Positions 1-11,250 are shown, counted from the first letter of the stretch. The stretch is 64,000 nt of DNA from Burkholderia cepacia (GCF_029962485.1 NZ_CP073637.1:1550001-1614000); one strand, 5' to 3'. Translations and numbers: made by a program. Notes: generated by a model not told the origin, from the sequence alone.

Positions 1-618
1 GCCGACCACGCCGAGGTTCGACGGTGCGACTTCGGGCGCCGGCTTCTCGACGATCGCCGACATCTTGACGATCGATTCTTCCCATTCCTTGCCGTCGACG
101 ATGCCGTACGCCTTCGTTTCCGACGGCGGGATCTCTTCGACGCCGATCACCGAGCTGTGATAGTGGTCGAACACGTCGACCATCTGCTTCATCACGGGCG
201 GATTGCCGTCGAGCAGGTCGTCGGCGAGGATCACGGCGAACGGGTTGTCCGCCACGAGCTTTTCCGCGCACAGCACCGCATGGCCTAGGCCGAGCGCTTC
301 CGGCTGGCGCACGTAGAAGCAGTCGACATGGCTCGGCTTGATGCTGCGCACGAGCTCGAGCAGCTTTTCCTTGCCGCGCGCCTCGAGTTCGGCCTCGACC
401 TCGTACGACTTGTCGAAATGATCCTCGATCGCGCGCTTGCTGCGCCCGGTGACGAAGATCATCTCGGTGATGCCCGCGGCGATCGCTTCCTCGACCGCAT
501 ACTGGATCAGCGGCTTGTCGACGACCGGCAGCATTTCCTTCGGGCTCGCCTTCGTTGCCGGGAGGAACCGCGTGCCGAGACCGGCAACGGGGAACACGGC
601 CTTGGAAACTTTCAGCAT
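1..618 (-). CDS. galU: UTP--glucose-1-phosphate uridylyltransferase (partial, C-terminus outside window)
   Basis: This enzyme makes UDP-glucose from UTP and glucose-1-phosphate for exopolysaccharide, LPS and trehalose synthesis in the cytoplasm. The 206 codons visible start [20 protein letters not shown] and carry the nucleotide-binding GxGTRF loop (residues 13-18) and the [11 protein letters not shown] segment typical of GalU. The start is the ATG at 618. A minus-strand TATAAT lies at 679-674, about 55 bases upstream, but no good -35 box is present. The frame is open to base 1, so the C-terminal third lies beyond the window. The family (GalU/GtaB nucleotidyltransferase) is certain. A paralogue role cannot be excluded. 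Confidence 0.95.
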   Translation of the reverse strand, partial: MLKVSKAVFPVAGLGTRFLPATKASPKEMLPVVDKPLIQYAVEEAIAAGITEMIFVTGRSKRAIEDHFDKSYEVEAELEARGKEKLLELVRSIKPSHVDCFYVRQPEALGLGHAVLCAEKLVADNPFAVILADDLLDGNPPVMKQMVDVFDHYHSSVIGVEEIPPSETKAYGIVDGKEWEESIVKMSAIVEKPAPEVAPSNLGVVG

Positions 619-705
619 GATCGAACCTTTATTCCTGTAATCGACTTGTCAGACGGTTTATGTTCTCGTTCGCATTATAGTGAACGCAAACGGCCTTACC
701 CTTTG

Positions 706-3573
706 TTACGCAGGCAACCGATCGAGCTGCGCGCGCAGTTTTTCGAGCGTGCTCTGGAATTCCGCGACGCGTTTCTGCTCCTGTTCGACCACGGCCGGCG
801 GCGCCTTCGCGACGAATGCCTCGTTGCCGAGCTTCGCGTTGCACTTCACGATCTCGCCCGTCAGGCGCGCGATTTCCTTCGACAGGCGCTCGCGTTCGGC
901 CGCGACGTCGATTTCAACTTTCAGCACCAGCTTGTTCGGGCCGACGATCGCGATCGGCGCGCCGTGCGCTTCCTTGTCGAGCGTCGCTTCGTTCGCGAGG
1001 ATCTGCACTTCCGACAGGCGCGCGAGCGCCTGGACGTACGGCGCGAACGAGCGCAGGCGGTCGGCATCGCCGGCAGCCAGCAGCGGCACCTTGGTCGCCG
1101 GCGACAGGTTCATCTCGCCGCGCAGGTTGCGGCATGCGTCGACGATTGCCTTCAGGTCGGCTGCCCACTGCTCGGACGCCTCGTCGATCTTCTGCAGGTT
1201 CGCGAGCGGATACGCCTGCGTCATCAGCGACGCTTCGCCCTCGGCCTTGCCTTGCGGATAGCGGCCGGCGAGCGGCGCGACCTTCTGCCAGAGCGCTTCG
1301 GTGATGAACGGGATGACCGGGTGCGCGAGGCGCAGCACCGTTTCCAGCACGCGCAGCAGCGTACGGCGCGTCGCGCGCTGCTGTTCCGGCGTGCCGTTCT
1401 GGATCTGCACCTTCGCGAGCTCGAGATACCAGTCGCAGTACTCGTCCCACACGAACTTGTAGATGCTGCTCGCAACGTTGTCGAAGCGGTAATCGGCGAA
1501 GCCCTTCGCGATGTCGGCCTCGGTACGCTGCAACAGCGACACGATCCAGCGGTCGGCCGCCGAGAAGTCGAGGTAGCCGCCGGGGCCGCAATCGCCCGCG
1601 CCGCACACTTCCGGCTTGTCGCTGCCGCAGTCGTGGCCTTCGCAGTTCATCAGCACGAAGCGCGTCGCGTTCCACAGCTTGTTGCAGAAGTTGCGGTAGC
1701 CTTCGCAGCGCGCGAGGTCGAAGTTCACGTTGCGGCCGAGCGTCGCCATCGACGCCATCGTGAAGCGCAGCGCGTCGGTGCCGAACGCGGCGATGCCGTC
1801 CGGGAATTCCTTGCGCGTCTTCTTCTCGATCGTCGCGGCCTGTTTCGGGTTCATCAGGCCCGTCGTGCGTTTCGCGACCAGCGTCTCGAGGTCGATGCCG
1901 TCGACGATGTCGATCGGGTCGAGCGTGTTGCCCTTGCTCTTCGACATCTTCTGGCCTTCCGCGTCGCGCACGAGGCCGTGCACGTAGACGGTGTGGAACG
2001 GCACCTTGCCGGTGAAGTGCGTGGTCATCATCACCATCCGGGCGACCCAGAAGAAGATGATGTCGAAGCCCGTGACGAGCACCGATGACGGCAGGAAGTG
2101 CTGCAGTTCAGGCGTTTCGTTCGGCCAGCCGAGCGACGAGAACGGCACGAGCGCCGACGAGAACCACGTGTCGAGCACGTCCTCGTCGCGCTTCAGCGCG
2201 CCCGCGTAACCCTTGGCAGCGGCCTGCGCACGCGCTTCTTCCTCGTTGCGCGCGACGAACACCTCGCCGTTCTCGCCGTACCACGCGGGAATCTGGTGGC
2301 CCCACCACAGCTGGCGCGAGATGCACCAGTCCTGGATGTTCTCGAGCCACTGGTAGTAGGTGGTCGTCCAGTTTTCCGGCACGAACTTGATCTGGCCGTT
2401 GCGTACGACGTCGAGCGACGTTTCGGTGATCGACTTGCCCGGGGTGAACGTGCCTTCCGGCGCCGGCTTCGTCATCGCGACGAACCACTGGTCGGTCAGC
2501 ATCGGCTCGATCACGACGCCCGTGCGGTCGCCGCGCGGCACCATCAGCTTGTGCGGCTTGACGGAGTCGAGGAAGCCCTCTGCATCGAGGTCGGCGACGA
2601 TCGCCTTGCGCGCGTCGAAGCGGTCGAGGCCGCGATACTGCTCGGGGCCGTTGTCGTTGATCTTGGCGTCGAGCGTCAGGATCTCGATCGGCGCGAGGTT
2701 ATGACGCAGGCCGACCTGATAGTCGTTGAAATCGTGCGCGGGCGTGACCTTCACGACGCCCGTGCCGAACTCGCGGTCGACGTAGTCGTCGGCGATCACC
2801 GGAATCTCGCGGCCCGTCAGCGGCAGCGTGACGAGCTTGCCGATCAGGTGCGCATAGCGCTCGTCTTCCGGGTGGACCATCAGTGCGACGTCGCCGAGCA
2901 TCGTCTCCGGGCGCGTGGTGGCGACGGTCAGCGAGCCCGAGCCGTCGACGAGCGGGTAGCGGATGTGCCACAGGTGGCCGTTTTCCTCTTCGCTCGCGAC
3001 TTCGAGATCCGACACCGCGGTGAGCAGCACCGGATCCCAGTTGACGAGGCGCTTGCCGCGGTAGATCAGGCCCTGTTCATGGAGCGTGACGAACACGTCG
3101 CGCACGGCGGCCGACATCTTGTCGTCCATCGTGAAGTATTCGCGCGACCAGTCGGGCGACGCGCCGAGGCGGCGCACCTGGCCGGTGATCGTCGAACCCG
3201 ATTTTTCCTTCCATTCCCACACGCGCTCGACGAACTGCTCGCGGCCGAGGTCGTGGCGCGACACGCCCTGCGCGTCGAGCTGGCGCTCGACGACGATCTG
3301 GGTGGCGATCCCCGCGTGGTCGGTGCCCGGCACCCACAGCGTGTTCTCGCCGAGCATCCGGTGGTAGCGGGTGAGGCCGTCCATGATCGTCTGGTTGAAC
3401 GCGTGGCCCATGTGCAGCGTGCCCGTGACGTTCGGCGGCGGCAACTGGATCGCGAAATCCGGGCGGGACGGATCGAATGCCGGGGCGGCATAACCGCGTT
3501 TTTCCCACTCCGGCCCCCATTGGGACTCGATGGTGTGGGGCTCGAAGCTCTTCGCAAGCGTGTTGTCGCTCAT
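706..3573 (-). CDS. valS: valyl-tRNA synthetase
   Basis: Class I aminoacyl-tRNA synthetase charging tRNA-Val, 955 residues and so of normal length (E. coli 951). The HIGH signature reads HMGH at residues 54-57, KMSKS lies near residue 542, the editing domain lies between them, and a C-terminal coiled coil rich in Glu, Arg and Leu follows (about 890-955). The frame opens further upstream to 3621, but that longer start would overlap a predicted promoter (-10 at 3626-3621). [20 protein letters not shown] at 3573 is also the natural ValS amino terminus, so 3573 was chosen. It points the same way as galU, 87 bases away. Confidence 0.97.
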   Translation of the reverse strand: MSDNTLAKSFEPHTIESQWGPEWEKRGYAAPAFDPSRPDFAIQLPPPNVTGTLHMGHAFNQTIMDGLTRYHRMLGENTLWVPGTDHAGIATQIVVERQLDAQGVSRHDLGREQFVERVWEWKEKSGSTITGQVRRLGASPDWSREYFTMDDKMSAAVRDVFVTLHEQGLIYRGKRLVNWDPVLLTAVSDLEVASEEENGHLWHIRYPLVDGSGSLTVATTRPETMLGDVALMVHPEDERYAHLIGKLVTLPLTGREIPVIADDYVDREFGTGVVKVTPAHDFNDYQVGLRHNLAPIEILTLDAKINDNGPEQYRGLDRFDARKAIVADLDAEGFLDSVKPHKLMVPRGDRTGVVIEPMLTDQWFVAMTKPAPEGTFTPGKSITETSLDVVRNGQIKFVPENWTTTYYQWLENIQDWCISRQLWWGHQIPAWYGENGEVFVARNEEEARAQAAAKGYAGALKRDEDVLDTWFSSALVPFSSLGWPNETPELQHFLPSSVLVTGFDIIFFWVARMVMMTTHFTGKVPFHTVYVHGLVRDAEGQKMSKSKGNTLDPIDIVDGIDLETLVAKRTTGLMNPKQAATIEKKTRKEFPDGIAAFGTDALRFTMASMATLGRNVNFDLARCEGYRNFCNKLWNATRFVLMNCEGHDCGSDKPEVCGAGDCGPGGYLDFSAADRWIVSLLQRTEADIAKGFADYRFDNVASSIYKFVWDEYCDWYLELAKVQIQNGTPEQQRATRRTLLRVLETVLRLAHPVIPFITEALWQKVAPLAGRYPQGKAEGEASLMTQAYPLANLQKIDEASEQWAADLKAIVDACRNLRGEMNLSPATKVPLLAAGDADRLRSFAPYVQALARLSEVQILANEATLDKEAHGAPIAIVGPNKLVLKVEIDVAAERERLSKEIARLTGEIVKCNAKLGNEAFVAKAPPAVVEQEQKRVAEFQSTLEKLRAQLDRLPA

Positions 3574-3620
3574 GTTGGAAATCTGCCGAAAAATGCGTGA
3601 ATTGGATGCCGAATCTGACA

Positions 3621-3649
3621 ATTATAAATGGATGCCCATCGGCCAGCCA
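3621..3649 (-). promoter_or_regulatory. predicted sigma-70 promoter of valS
   Basis: On the minus strand a perfect TATAAT (3626-3621) sits exactly 17 bases from a weaker -35 element TGGCTG (3649-3644). Transcription would begin near 3614, leaving a leader of about 40 bases before the valS ATG at 3573. The -35 match is only 3 of 6. Confidence 0.5.
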
Positions 3650-3752
3650 TCGCCTTGCCGCCACGGGCCTGTCGCGACGGGGCCGCAACGCGCCGGCAAC
3701 GCGTCCGCAACGTGCGGCCAAACGGATCGGGAACGGCATCGCGCGGCCGACT

Positions 3753-3758
3753 TATAAT
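3753..3758 (+). promoter_or_regulatory. likely -10 element of the uvrD promoter
   Basis: A perfect TATAAT lies 40 bases upstream of the uvrD ATG. No recognisable -35 hexamer sits at 16-18 bases, so this is a candidate only. Confidence 0.35.
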
Positions 3759-3797
3759 GTCGGGTCCGCATTTTTCTCGCCCGTCCGCTGCCGCTCC

Positions 3798-6161
3798 ATG
3801 CCCGATCTGCTCGCCAATCTGAACCCCGAACAACTCGCCGCCGTCACGTTGCCGAACGAACCGGCGCTGATCCTTGCAGGGGCGGGCAGCGGCAAGACCC
3901 GCGTGCTGATCACGCGCATCGCGTGGCTGATCCAGCAGGGCTACGCGTCTCCGCCCACCGTACTCGCCGTCACCTTCACGAACAAGGCCGCGCGCGAGAT
4001 GATGGCGCGCCTGTCGGCGATGATGCCGATCGATACGCGCGGGATGTGGATCGGCACGTTCCACGGCCTGTGCAACCGGATGCTGCGCACGCACTGGCGC
4101 GACGCCGGCCTGCCGCAGACCTTCCAGATCCTCGACACGGCCGACCAGCTGTCCGCGATCAAGCGGCTGATGAAGGCCGCGAACGTCGACGATGAAAAGT
4201 ACCCGCCGAAGAACGTGCAGTACTTCATCAACAACGCGAAGGAGCAGGGGCTGCGTCCCGACAAGGTCGACGCGACCGACAACTTCAATCGCAAGTTCGT
4301 CGAGCTGTACCAGGCATACGACCAGCAGTGCCAGCGCGAGGGCGTCGTCGATTTCCCGGAGCTGCTGCTGCGCTGCTACGAGCTGCTCGCGTACAACGCG
4401 CCGCTGCGCGCGCACTACCAGGCGCGCTTCCGGCACATCCTCGTCGACGAGTTCCAGGACACCAACAAGCTGCAGTACGCGTGGCTCAAGATGCTCGCGG
4501 GCGGCGAGAACGCGATCTTCGCGGTCGGCGACGACGACCAGTCGATCTATGCGTTCCGCGGCGCGAACGTCGGCAACATGCGCGACTTCGAAGACGAATT
4601 CCGCGTGCGCAACCTGATCAAGCTCGAGCAGAACTACCGGTCGCACGGCAACATCCTCGACGCGGCCAACCAGTTGATCTCGAACAACGCGCACCGCCTC
4701 GGCAAGAACCTGCGCACCGACGCCGGCCACGGCGAGCCCGTGCGCGTGTACGAGGCGAGCACCGATTCGCAGGAAGCCGGCTGGATCGTCGAGGAGATCC
4801 GTTCGCTGATCAACACCGGGATGGCGCGTAGCGAAGTGGCCGTCCTGTACCGCAGCAACGCGCAGTCGCGCTCGATCGAGCACACGCTGATGTCGTCGGG
4901 CATCCCGTACCGCGTGTATGGCGGCCTGCGCTTCTTCGAGCGGCAGGAAGTGAAGCACGCGCTCGCGTACCTGCGCCTGATCGACAACCCGAACGACGAC
5001 ACGGCGTTCGTACGCGTCGTGAACTTCCCGACCCGCGGGATCGGCGCGCGCTCGATCGAGCAGCTCGCCGACGCCGCGCGCCTGTACGGCTGCTCGATGG
5101 CCGCCGCGATTCCGTACGTGACGGGCAAGGCCGGCACGAGCCTCGGCGGGTTCGCGAACCTGGTCGCGAAGATGCGCGCCGATACGCAGCACATGAACCT
5201 GCCCGACACCGTCGAGCACATCGTGCGCGCCAGCGGTCTCTCCGATTTCTACCAGGGCGAGCGCGAAGGCCAGGACCGCCTCGAGAACTTGCAGGAACTC
5301 GTGAACGCGGCCACCGCGTTCATCGCCGAGGAAGGCTACGGGCTCGACACGCCGGCCCGCTCGATCCCGTTGCGCGCGGGCGCGATCGCGGCGCCCGAGC
5401 TCGGCACCGCGACCGACGATCCGGCGGTCGACGTGCTCGATCCGGCGTCGCCCGCCGATCCGGCACAGAACCCCGACACGATGACGCCGCTCGCCGGCTT
5501 CCTGTCGCATGCGTCGCTGGAGGCCGGCGATAACCAGGCGCAGGCCGGCCAGGACGCCGTGCAACTGATGACGGTGCACGCGGCGAAGGGGCTCGAATTC
5601 TCCGCCGTGTTCATCACGGGCCTCGAGGAGGGGCTGTTCCCGCACGAGAACAGCGTGCTCGAATCCGACGGCCTCGAGGAAGAGCGCCGGCTGATGTACG
5701 TCGCGATCACGCGCGCGAAGGAGCGGCTCTACCTGTCGTTCGCGCAGAGCCGGATGCTGCACGGCCAGACGCGCTACAACGTGCGCTCGCGCTTCTTCGA
5801 CGAGCTGCCCGAGCACGTGCTGAAGTGGCTGACGCCGAAGGTCGAGGCCGGGTCGCGCTGGGGCGGGCGTTCGGACAATGCCGGGTACGGGCGCGACTGG
5901 TTCGCGCGGCCGGGCGGCGGCAGTCGCGAGCAGATCGTCGACGCGGCCGTGTCCGCGCCGCTGCCCGCGTTCGCGAACAAGCAGCGCGCCGCCGATACCG
6001 GGTTCCGGGTCGGCCAGCAGGTGTTCCATACCAAGTTCGGCGAAGGCACGGTCACCGCGCTCGAAGGCAACGGCACCGATGCGAAGGCGCAGGTGAAATT
6101 CAAGCGGCACGGCGAGAAGTGGCTCGCGCTCGCGGTCGCGAAACTGCAGGCGGTGGAATGA
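3798..6161 (+). CDS. uvrD: ATP-dependent DNA helicase UvrD (helicase II)
   Basis: Superfamily 1A 3'-5' helicase acting in nucleotide excision repair and mismatch repair. The 787-residue protein begins MPDLLANLNPEQLAAVTLPN with the Q motif, then Walker A GAGSGKT. Walker B DEFQDTN and GDDDQSIYAFRG follow, then QNYRS, the VQLMTVHAAKGLEF motif and VAITRAKERLYLS near the end of domain 2A. The C-terminal tail resembles the UvrD/PcrA Tudor-like RNA-polymerase-interaction region (FRVGQQVFHTKFGEGTV). The ATG at 3798 was chosen because upstream residues are low-complexity Arg-rich translation of a promoter region. Its stop overlaps the start of the nucleosidase gene, so the two are likely cotranscribed. 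PcrA and Rep are alternatives, but the tail favours UvrD. Confidence 0.95.
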   Translation: MPDLLANLNPEQLAAVTLPNEPALILAGAGSGKTRVLITRIAWLIQQGYASPPTVLAVTFTNKAAREMMARLSAMMPIDTRGMWIGTFHGLCNRMLRTHWRDAGLPQTFQILDTADQLSAIKRLMKAANVDDEKYPPKNVQYFINNAKEQGLRPDKVDATDNFNRKFVELYQAYDQQCQREGVVDFPELLLRCYELLAYNAPLRAHYQARFRHILVDEFQDTNKLQYAWLKMLAGGENAIFAVGDDDQSIYAFRGANVGNMRDFEDEFRVRNLIKLEQNYRSHGNILDAANQLISNNAHRLGKNLRTDAGHGEPVRVYEASTDSQEAGWIVEEIRSLINTGMARSEVAVLYRSNAQSRSIEHTLMSSGIPYRVYGGLRFFERQEVKHALAYLRLIDNPNDDTAFVRVVNFPTRGIGARSIEQLADAARLYGCSMAAAIPYVTGKAGTSLGGFANLVAKMRADTQHMNLPDTVEHIVRASGLSDFYQGEREGQDRLENLQELVNAATAFIAEEGYGLDTPARSIPLRAGAIAAPELGTATDDPAVDVLDPASPADPAQNPDTMTPLAGFLSHASLEAGDNQAQAGQDAVQLMTVHAAKGLEFSAVFITGLEEGLFPHENSVLESDGLEEERRLMYVAITRAKERLYLSFAQSRMLHGQTRYNVRSRFFDELPEHVLKWLTPKVEAGSRWGGRSDNAGYGRDWFARPGGGSREQIVDAAVSAPLPAFANKQRAADTGFRVGQQVFHTKFGEGTVTALEGNGTDAKAQVKFKRHGEKWLALAVAKLQAVE

Positions 6162-6955
6162 TGGGCGTCGACAAGGTTGGGACGGCTTCGACCCGTCCGC
6201 TCGGCATTCTGGCCGCGCTGCCCGAGGAACTCGGCGACCTGATCGCCGCGATGCGCGCCGATGGCGCGATGAAGACGGTCACGCTCGGCCGCCGCGATTA
6301 TCACGTCGGCACCGTGCACGGCGCGGCCTGCGTGGTCACACTCGCGCGGGTCGGCAAGGTCGCGGCCGCCGCGACGGTCAGCGCGCTGATCCACGTGTTC
6401 GGCGTGTCGGGCGTCGTGTTCACCGGTGTGGCTGGCGGCGTATCGCGCACGGTGCGGGTCGGTGACGTCGTCGTGGCCGATACGCTGCTGCAGCACGATC
6501 TCGACGCATCGCCACTCTTTCCGCGCTACGAAGTGCCGCTGCTCGGCATCACGCGCTTCGCGACCGACGCGGCGCTGACGGCGCGCCTGCGGACTGCCTG
6601 CACGCTGTTCGTCGCGGAAGAGGGGGCGCAGTTCGCCGAGCGCTTCGGGCTTGCCGGCGCGACGCTGCACGCGGGGCTCATCATCAGCGGCGACCGCTTC
6701 GTGTCGAGCGAGCGCGAGGTCGTCGCGCTGCGCGACGCGCTGCCGGACGCGCTCGCGGTCGAAATGGAAGGCGCCGCGATCGCGCAGGTGTGCGCGGAGC
6801 ACGACGTGCCGTTCGCACTCGTGCGCACGATTTCCGATACGGCCGACGATCACGCGACGCAGTCGTTCTCGCACTTCCTGTCGGCGATCGCGAGCAGCTA
6901 TTCGTCCGGCATCCTCAAGCGTTTCCTGACGCTGCATGCGACGACGGCGGCCTGA
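6161..6955 (+). CDS. mtnN: 5'-methylthioadenosine/S-adenosylhomocysteine nucleosidase-family protein
   Basis: Predicted to cleave adenine from MTA and SAH, recycling by-products of polyamine synthesis, methylation and autoinducer synthesis. The 264-residue protein shows the PNP_UDP fold pattern: GILAALPEEL at the amino end, a GVAGG turn, the catalytic region VEMEGAAIAQ and the ISDTADD motif holding the general acid Asp. Tandem ATGs at 6158 and 6161 overlap the uvrD stop (ATGATG), which indicates translational coupling; 6161 gives better spacing to the purine-rich stretch upstream. It is somewhat longer than E. coli MtnN (232 residues), so a related purine nucleosidase activity is possible. 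Confidence 0.85.
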   Translation: MGVDKVGTASTRPLGILAALPEELGDLIAAMRADGAMKTVTLGRRDYHVGTVHGAACVVTLARVGKVAAAATVSALIHVFGVSGVVFTGVAGGVSRTVRVGDVVVADTLLQHDLDASPLFPRYEVPLLGITRFATDAALTARLRTACTLFVAEEGAQFAERFGLAGATLHAGLIISGDRFVSSEREVVALRDALPDALAVEMEGAAIAQVCAEHDVPFALVRTISDTADDHATQSFSHFLSAIASSYSSGILKRFLTLHATTAA

Positions 6956-6989
6956 AGCCGCCGCCGTATTGTCCCTTCGATCCGATCGA

Positions 6990-7017
6990 CCGGCCGCGGC
7001 GCACACACCGCGGCCGG
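6990..7017 (-). terminator. GC-rich hairpin between convergent genes
   Basis: A perfect 10-bp inverted repeat, CCGGCCGCGG and its complement, flanks an 8-base loop between the nucleosidase and the MFS gene, which converge here. Neither side carries a U-run, so it may only slow polymerase or stabilise 3' ends. Confidence 0.35.
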
Positions 7018-7021
7018 CTCG

Positions 7022-8257
7022 TCACGCCTTCTTGCGCCGGCTGCTTTCGAGATTCGGCAGGAAGATCGTCAGCACGCCGATCAGCGGCAGGAACGAGCAC
7101 ACCTTGTAGACGAACGTGATGCTCGTCGCATCGGCGAGCTGGCCGAGCACGGCCGCGCCGACCCCGCCGAGCCCGAACGCGAAGCCGAAGAACAGGCCCG
7201 CGACCATCCCGACCTTGCCGGGCATCAGTTCCGTCGCATAGACGAGGATCGCGGCGAATGCCGACGCCAGCACGATGCCGATGATCACGGTCAGCACGCT
7301 CGTCCAGAACAGGTTCGCGTACGGCAGCAGCAGCGTGAACGGCGCGACGCCGAGGATCGATACCCAGATCACGTACTTGCGCCCGATCCGGTCGCCCACC
7401 GGCCCGCCGATCAGCGTGCCGGCCGCCACGGCCGCGAGGAACACGAACAGGTGGATCTGCGCGGCCTGCACCGACAGGTGGAACTTGTCGATCAGGTAGA
7501 ACGTGAAATAGCTGTTGATGCTCGCGAGGTAGAAGTACTTCGAGAACACGAGCAGCACCAGCACGCCGATCGCGCTCATCACGCGGCCGCGCGACAGCGT
7601 CGGATGACCGGCCGACACGGCCTTCTTCTTCATCGACGGATGCTTCTTGTACCAGTGGCCGATCTGCGTGAGCACGATCATCGCGACGAGCGCGGCCGCC
7701 GAGAACCACGCGATGCTGTGCTGGCCGTGCGGAATGATCACGAGCGCGGCGAGCAGCGGCCCGAGCGCGGAGCCCGCGTTGCCGCCGACCTGGAACACCG
7801 ATTGCGCGAGCCCGTGCTGGCCGCCCGACGCCATCCGCGCGACCCGCGACGACTCCGGATGGAACACCGACGAGCCGCAGCCGACGAGCGCCGCGGCCAC
7901 CAGCAGCATCGGAAAACTCGACGCGACCGACATCAGCAGCAGCCCCGCGAGCGTGAAGCCCATGCCGACCGGCAGCGAATACGGCTTCGGACGCTTGTCG
8001 GTATAGAGGCCGACGAGCGGCTGCAGCAGCGACGCCGTGATCTGGTACGTGAGCGTGATCAGGCCGATCTGTGCGAACGACAGCGCGAACTGGCTCTTGA
8101 GCATCGGATAGATCGCGAGGATCAACGACTGGATCATGTCGTTGAGCATGTGCGAGAAGCTGATTGCGCCGAGCACCGGGTAGACGGTGCGGAGCGCGGG
8201 TGGCGCGGACGGCTGGGCGGCGGCTGCGCCGGCTCCGGAGTCGAGGCTGGTTTCCAT
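7022..8257 (-). CDS. fsr: MFS transporter, fosmidomycin-resistance (Fsr) type
   Basis: Inner-membrane drug exporter of the major facilitator superfamily, 411 residues and about 12 hydrophobic helices. The helix 2-3 loop carries a variant of the conserved motif ([13 protein letters not shown]), the middle carries a second MFS loop [11 protein letters not shown], and [23 protein letters not shown] matches the Fsr subfamily. Members confer resistance to the DXR inhibitor fosmidomycin; the actual substrate here is inferred. The start is [10 protein letters not shown] at 8257. It diverges from the chemotaxis receptor across 422 bases. Confidence 0.85.
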   Translation of the reverse strand: METSLDSGAGAAAAQPSAPPALRTVYPVLGAISFSHMLNDMIQSLILAIYPMLKSQFALSFAQIGLITLTYQITASLLQPLVGLYTDKRPKPYSLPVGMGFTLAGLLLMSVASSFPMLLVAAALVGCGSSVFHPESSRVARMASGGQHGLAQSVFQVGGNAGSALGPLLAALVIIPHGQHSIAWFSAAALVAMIVLTQIGHWYKKHPSMKKKAVSAGHPTLSRGRVMSAIGVLVLLVFSKYFYLASINSYFTFYLIDKFHLSVQAAQIHLFVFLAAVAAGTLIGGPVGDRIGRKYVIWVSILGVAPFTLLLPYANLFWTSVLTVIIGIVLASAFAAILVYATELMPGKVGMVAGLFFGFAFGLGGVGAAVLGQLADATSITFVYKVCSFLPLIGVLTIFLPNLESSRRKKA

Positions 8258-8679
8258 GTGAGCTGAACGAGTTGAGGTGGCGGGCGCGCTCTGATGGGGA
8301 TCGGCGCGTTGTTGATTCGTTGATGCGTCAAAGAAGTGTAATGTGGCGTATCAAGAATGTCAGGCCAAGTTTTATCGCAAATCGGACATTCATCGGACAG
8401 ATCGGACGATGCGTATTTTTTTGGACGGGTATAACGCTGGCGGCGCGTCCGGCCTTCAGCGGCGGCCGCGCCGGGGGCCGGTGCGTGTTTTACCGGACTC
8501 AAGAAACGGCGGTGGCGGCCGTAGAACGACCCAATGACAACAGGCGCGCCGCGCCCGGCACCGGCTACCCGCCGGGCGGGCGAGGGACGCGCGGCATGGC
8601 CAGCCATCGCGGGAATGCCGGAGCGCCGGACCGCCGGGACCGACCTTTCCGGCAGCGTGATCCATACGGGGATAGTTCG
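8258..8679. other. intergenic region, divergent promoters expected
   Basis: No convincing gene is seen in these 422 bases. The left part is AT-richer (about 8300-8430) and should hold the promoters of the minus-strand pump and the plus-strand receptor. I could not find a clear sigma-28 (flagellar) or sigma-70 box. Short open frames here are arginine and glycine rich and look like shadows. Confidence 0.5.
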
Positions 8680-10353
8680 ATGAAAGCAGCATCTTTGCAT
8701 CCACAGCCTGGTGCGGCGGCCGCCGCACCCGACGTTGCCGCGGCTCGCGCCGCACGGCGCACGCGCGCGACGCGCCGCGAGCGCCGGCCGTGGACCGTCA
8801 AGGCGACGTTGCGCGCCGCATTTGCGATCCTGCTGGCCGGCACGCTCGCGATCGGCGTGTTTTCGCTGTGGCAGATCAGCCGGCTGAACGCGTCGATCGC
8901 GTCGGTCTACGAGCAGGGCCACGTCGCGAGCCGTGCGGCGCAGGAGGTCCGGGCCGAGGTGCTGCGCGCGAGCCGCGCGCAGAAGATGCTGCTGACCGCG
9001 ACCACCGCAAAGGAGCGCGACGAACTCGGCGCCGAGGTCGGCGCGGGGCTCGCGTCGATCGGCCAGGCGCTCGGCACGCTGCAGCGCTACGCGGATCCGG
9101 CCGATGCCGACGATTCGGCGCGGCTGCGCGCATTCTCGACGGCCGTCGGCACGTGGAGCGCGCATCTGCGCGATTTCGTCACGCTCGTGCGCGCGCAGCC
9201 GCTCGACCTGTCGCAGATGAACTGGCAGGTCGGCACGCAGGACGTGTCGCTGCTGGTCGAGACCGGCAAGCTCGAGAAACTCGTCGCCGAACTCGTGAAG
9301 ACGCGCGGCGAAAAGTCGAAGGCGACGCTCGACGCGTCGGCCACCATCTTCTCGTCTTCGTTCGCGATGATCGCGGCGATGACGGCCGCGCTGATCGTGC
9401 TCGCAATCGTGATCGCCGAGCGGGTCGTGCGGCGTCTCGCGTCGCAACTCGGCGGCGAGCCTGCCCATGCGAAGGCGATCGCCGCGGACATCGCGCGCGG
9501 CGACTTGACGCGGCCGATCACGCTCGGCCGGCACGATCGCGACAGCATGGTGCGCGCACTGGCCGAGATGCAGACGGGGCTTGCGGCGACCGTCGGCGAA
9601 ATCGCGGTCAGCGCCGAGGCCATCGCGGCCGCGTCCGGCGAGATTTCGACCGGCAACCTCGACCTGTCGCGGCGCACCGAGCAGCAGGCCGTCGCGCTCG
9701 AGCGCACCGCGGCGAGCATGGAGCAGCTCACGTCGACCGTGCGGCAAAACGCCGAGAATGCGCGGCAGGCGAGCGCGCTCGCGGCCAATGCGTCGGTGGT
9801 GGCGGAGACGGGCGGTGAAGTCGTCGGGCGCGTGGTCGCGACAATGAGCGAGATCGACGACAGCGCGAAGAACATTCGCGACATCATCGGCACGATCGAG
9901 GGTATCGCGTTCCAGACCAACATCCTGGCGTTGAACGCGGCGGTCGAGGCCGCGCGCGCCGGCGAACAAGGGCGCGGCTTCTCGGTGGTCGCGGGCGAGG
10001 TGCGCCTGCTTGCGCAGCGCGCGGCAACGGCGGCGAAGGAGATCCGCGCGCTGATCGGCGCGTCGGTCGAGCGCGTCGCGAACGGCGCGGCGCTCGCGCA
10101 CGATGCCGGCCGCACGATGGGCGACGTCGTGCGCGCCGTCAAGCGCGTGACCGACATCATCGGCGAGATTTCGGCGGCGTCGGACGAGCAGAGCGCCGGG
10201 ATCGACGAGATTGGCCGAGCGGTCACGCAGATGGACGCCGGCACGCAGCAGAACGCGGCGCTCGTCGAGCAGGCGGCCGCTGCCGCCAACGCGCTCGACG
10301 AGCAGGCTCAGGCGCTGAAGTCGCTGGTCGGGCGTTTCCGCATCGCGGCCTGA
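8680..10353 (+). CDS. methyl-accepting chemotaxis protein
   Basis: Transmembrane chemoreceptor signalling through CheW and CheA, 557 residues. After a basic N-terminus come TM1 (about 43-64), a helical periplasmic sensor domain of about 160 residues likely of the four-helix-bundle type, TM2 (about 228-246), a HAMP region and the MCP signalling domain. The conserved hairpin tip is [20 protein letters not shown] near residue 407. The C-terminus [12 protein letters not shown] lacks the NWETF-type CheR/CheB tethering pentapeptide. The ATG at 8680 ([10 protein letters not shown]) was chosen because upstream residues look non-coding. The ligand cannot be predicted, and no che or flagellar gene is nearby, so this is an orphan receptor. 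Confidence 0.93.
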   Translation: MKAASLHPQPGAAAAAPDVAAARAARRTRATRRERRPWTVKATLRAAFAILLAGTLAIGVFSLWQISRLNASIASVYEQGHVASRAAQEVRAEVLRASRAQKMLLTATTAKERDELGAEVGAGLASIGQALGTLQRYADPADADDSARLRAFSTAVGTWSAHLRDFVTLVRAQPLDLSQMNWQVGTQDVSLLVETGKLEKLVAELVKTRGEKSKATLDASATIFSSSFAMIAAMTAALIVLAIVIAERVVRRLASQLGGEPAHAKAIAADIARGDLTRPITLGRHDRDSMVRALAEMQTGLAATVGEIAVSAEAIAAASGEISTGNLDLSRRTEQQAVALERTAASMEQLTSTVRQNAENARQASALAANASVVAETGGEVVGRVVATMSEIDDSAKNIRDIIGTIEGIAFQTNILALNAAVEAARAGEQGRGFSVVAGEVRLLAQRAATAAKEIRALIGASVERVANGAALAHDAGRTMGDVVRAVKRVTDIIGEISAASDEQSAGIDEIGRAVTQMDAGTQQNAALVEQAAAAANALDEQAQALKSLVGRFRIAA

Positions 10354-10374
10354 GCGTGCCGGGCAGTCCGGCCG

Positions 10375-11250
10375 TTACGACTTCTTCTGCTTGTCCGGAT
10401 CGATGATGACCGTGCAGGTCGTGCCCGCCGACAGCACCACGTCGGCCGGCACTTCGTCGATCTTGATGCGCACCGGCACGCGCTGCGCGAGGCGCACCCA
10501 GTTGAACGTCGGGTTCACGTCCGCGACGAGGTCGCGGCTTTGCGGGTTGTCGCGATCGTAGATGCCGCGCGAGATGCTCTCGACGTGGCCCTTCATCACG
10601 CCGCCGCTCATCAGCCGCATCTCGGCCGGCGCGCCGACCTTCACGCGCGGCAGCTTGGTTTCCTCGAAGTAGCCGTATACCCAGAACGAGTGGCTGTCGA
10701 CGATCGCGAGCTTCGCCTGGCCGGCCACCGCGTAGTTGCCCTTGAACGTCTGCAGGTTCGTGACGTAGCCGTCGACCGGCGCGACGACGCGCGTGCGCTC
10801 GAGGTTGAGCTTCGCGGCGTCGAGCGCGGCGATGGCCTGCTGGTACTGCGCGTCGGCGCTCGACGCGCTGTGCGCGGCGTTCTCGCGGTTTTCCTTCGAC
10901 ACGACGAGCGCATCGAGATCCGCGCGACGGGCCGCGTCGTCGCGGCGCATCTGCAGTTCCGCACGGCGGGCGGCGACGGCCGCCTGAGCCTGCTCGACGG
11001 CGATCTGGTAGTGCGACGGGTCGATCTGCATGATCAGGTCGCCTTTCTTCACGAGCTGGTTGTCATGCACGGGCAGCTCGACGATCGCGCCCGACACGTC
11101 CGGCGCGACGTTGACGATCTCGGCGCGTACGCGCCCGTCGCGCGTCCACGGGTCGTCCATGTAGTGCACCCACAGCGAGCGCCCGATCAGGATCGCGACG
11201 AGAAGGATGACGGCGGTCGCGACGAAGCCGAAGAGTTTTCTGAGAATCAT
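10375..11250 (-). CDS. HlyD/AaeA-family periplasmic adaptor of an efflux pump
   Basis: Membrane-fusion protein linking the FUSC pump to the outer-membrane channel. The 291-residue chain has one N-terminal transmembrane helix (about 7-27), a biotinyl-lipoyl half (APDVSGAIVELPVHDNQLVKKGD), a helical hairpin and the second lipoyl half (VVAPVDGYVTNLQTFKGNYA), then a beta-barrel. This is the AaeA/EmrA architecture with a short hairpin. It is the last gene of the minus-strand operon, 12 bases after the DUF1656 peptide. Confidence 0.9.
   Translation of the reverse strand: MILRKLFGFVATAVILLVAILIGRSLWVHYMDDPWTRDGRVRAEIVNVAPDVSGAIVELPVHDNQLVKKGDLIMQIDPSHYQIAVEQAQAAVAARRAELQMRRDDAARRADLDALVVSKENRENAAHSASSADAQYQQAIAALDAAKLNLERTRVVAPVDGYVTNLQTFKGNYAVAGQAKLAIVDSHSFWVYGYFEETKLPRVKVGAPAEMRLMSGGVMKGHVESISRGIYDRDNPQSRDLVADVNPTFNWVRLAQRVPVRIKIDEVPADVVLSAGTTCTVIIDPDKQKKS

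Noticed and set aside
328..2088. 586-codon plus-strand frame over galU and valS
   Set aside because: Crosses two real genes and the promoter between them; composition is that of antisense translation.
3570..6110. 846-codon minus-strand frame over uvrD
   Set aside because: Shadow of uvrD, and it also overlaps the valS promoter and start.
8343..8537. 64-codon frame between the pump and the receptor
   Set aside because: No signals, Arg/Gly-rich composition; considered intergenic.
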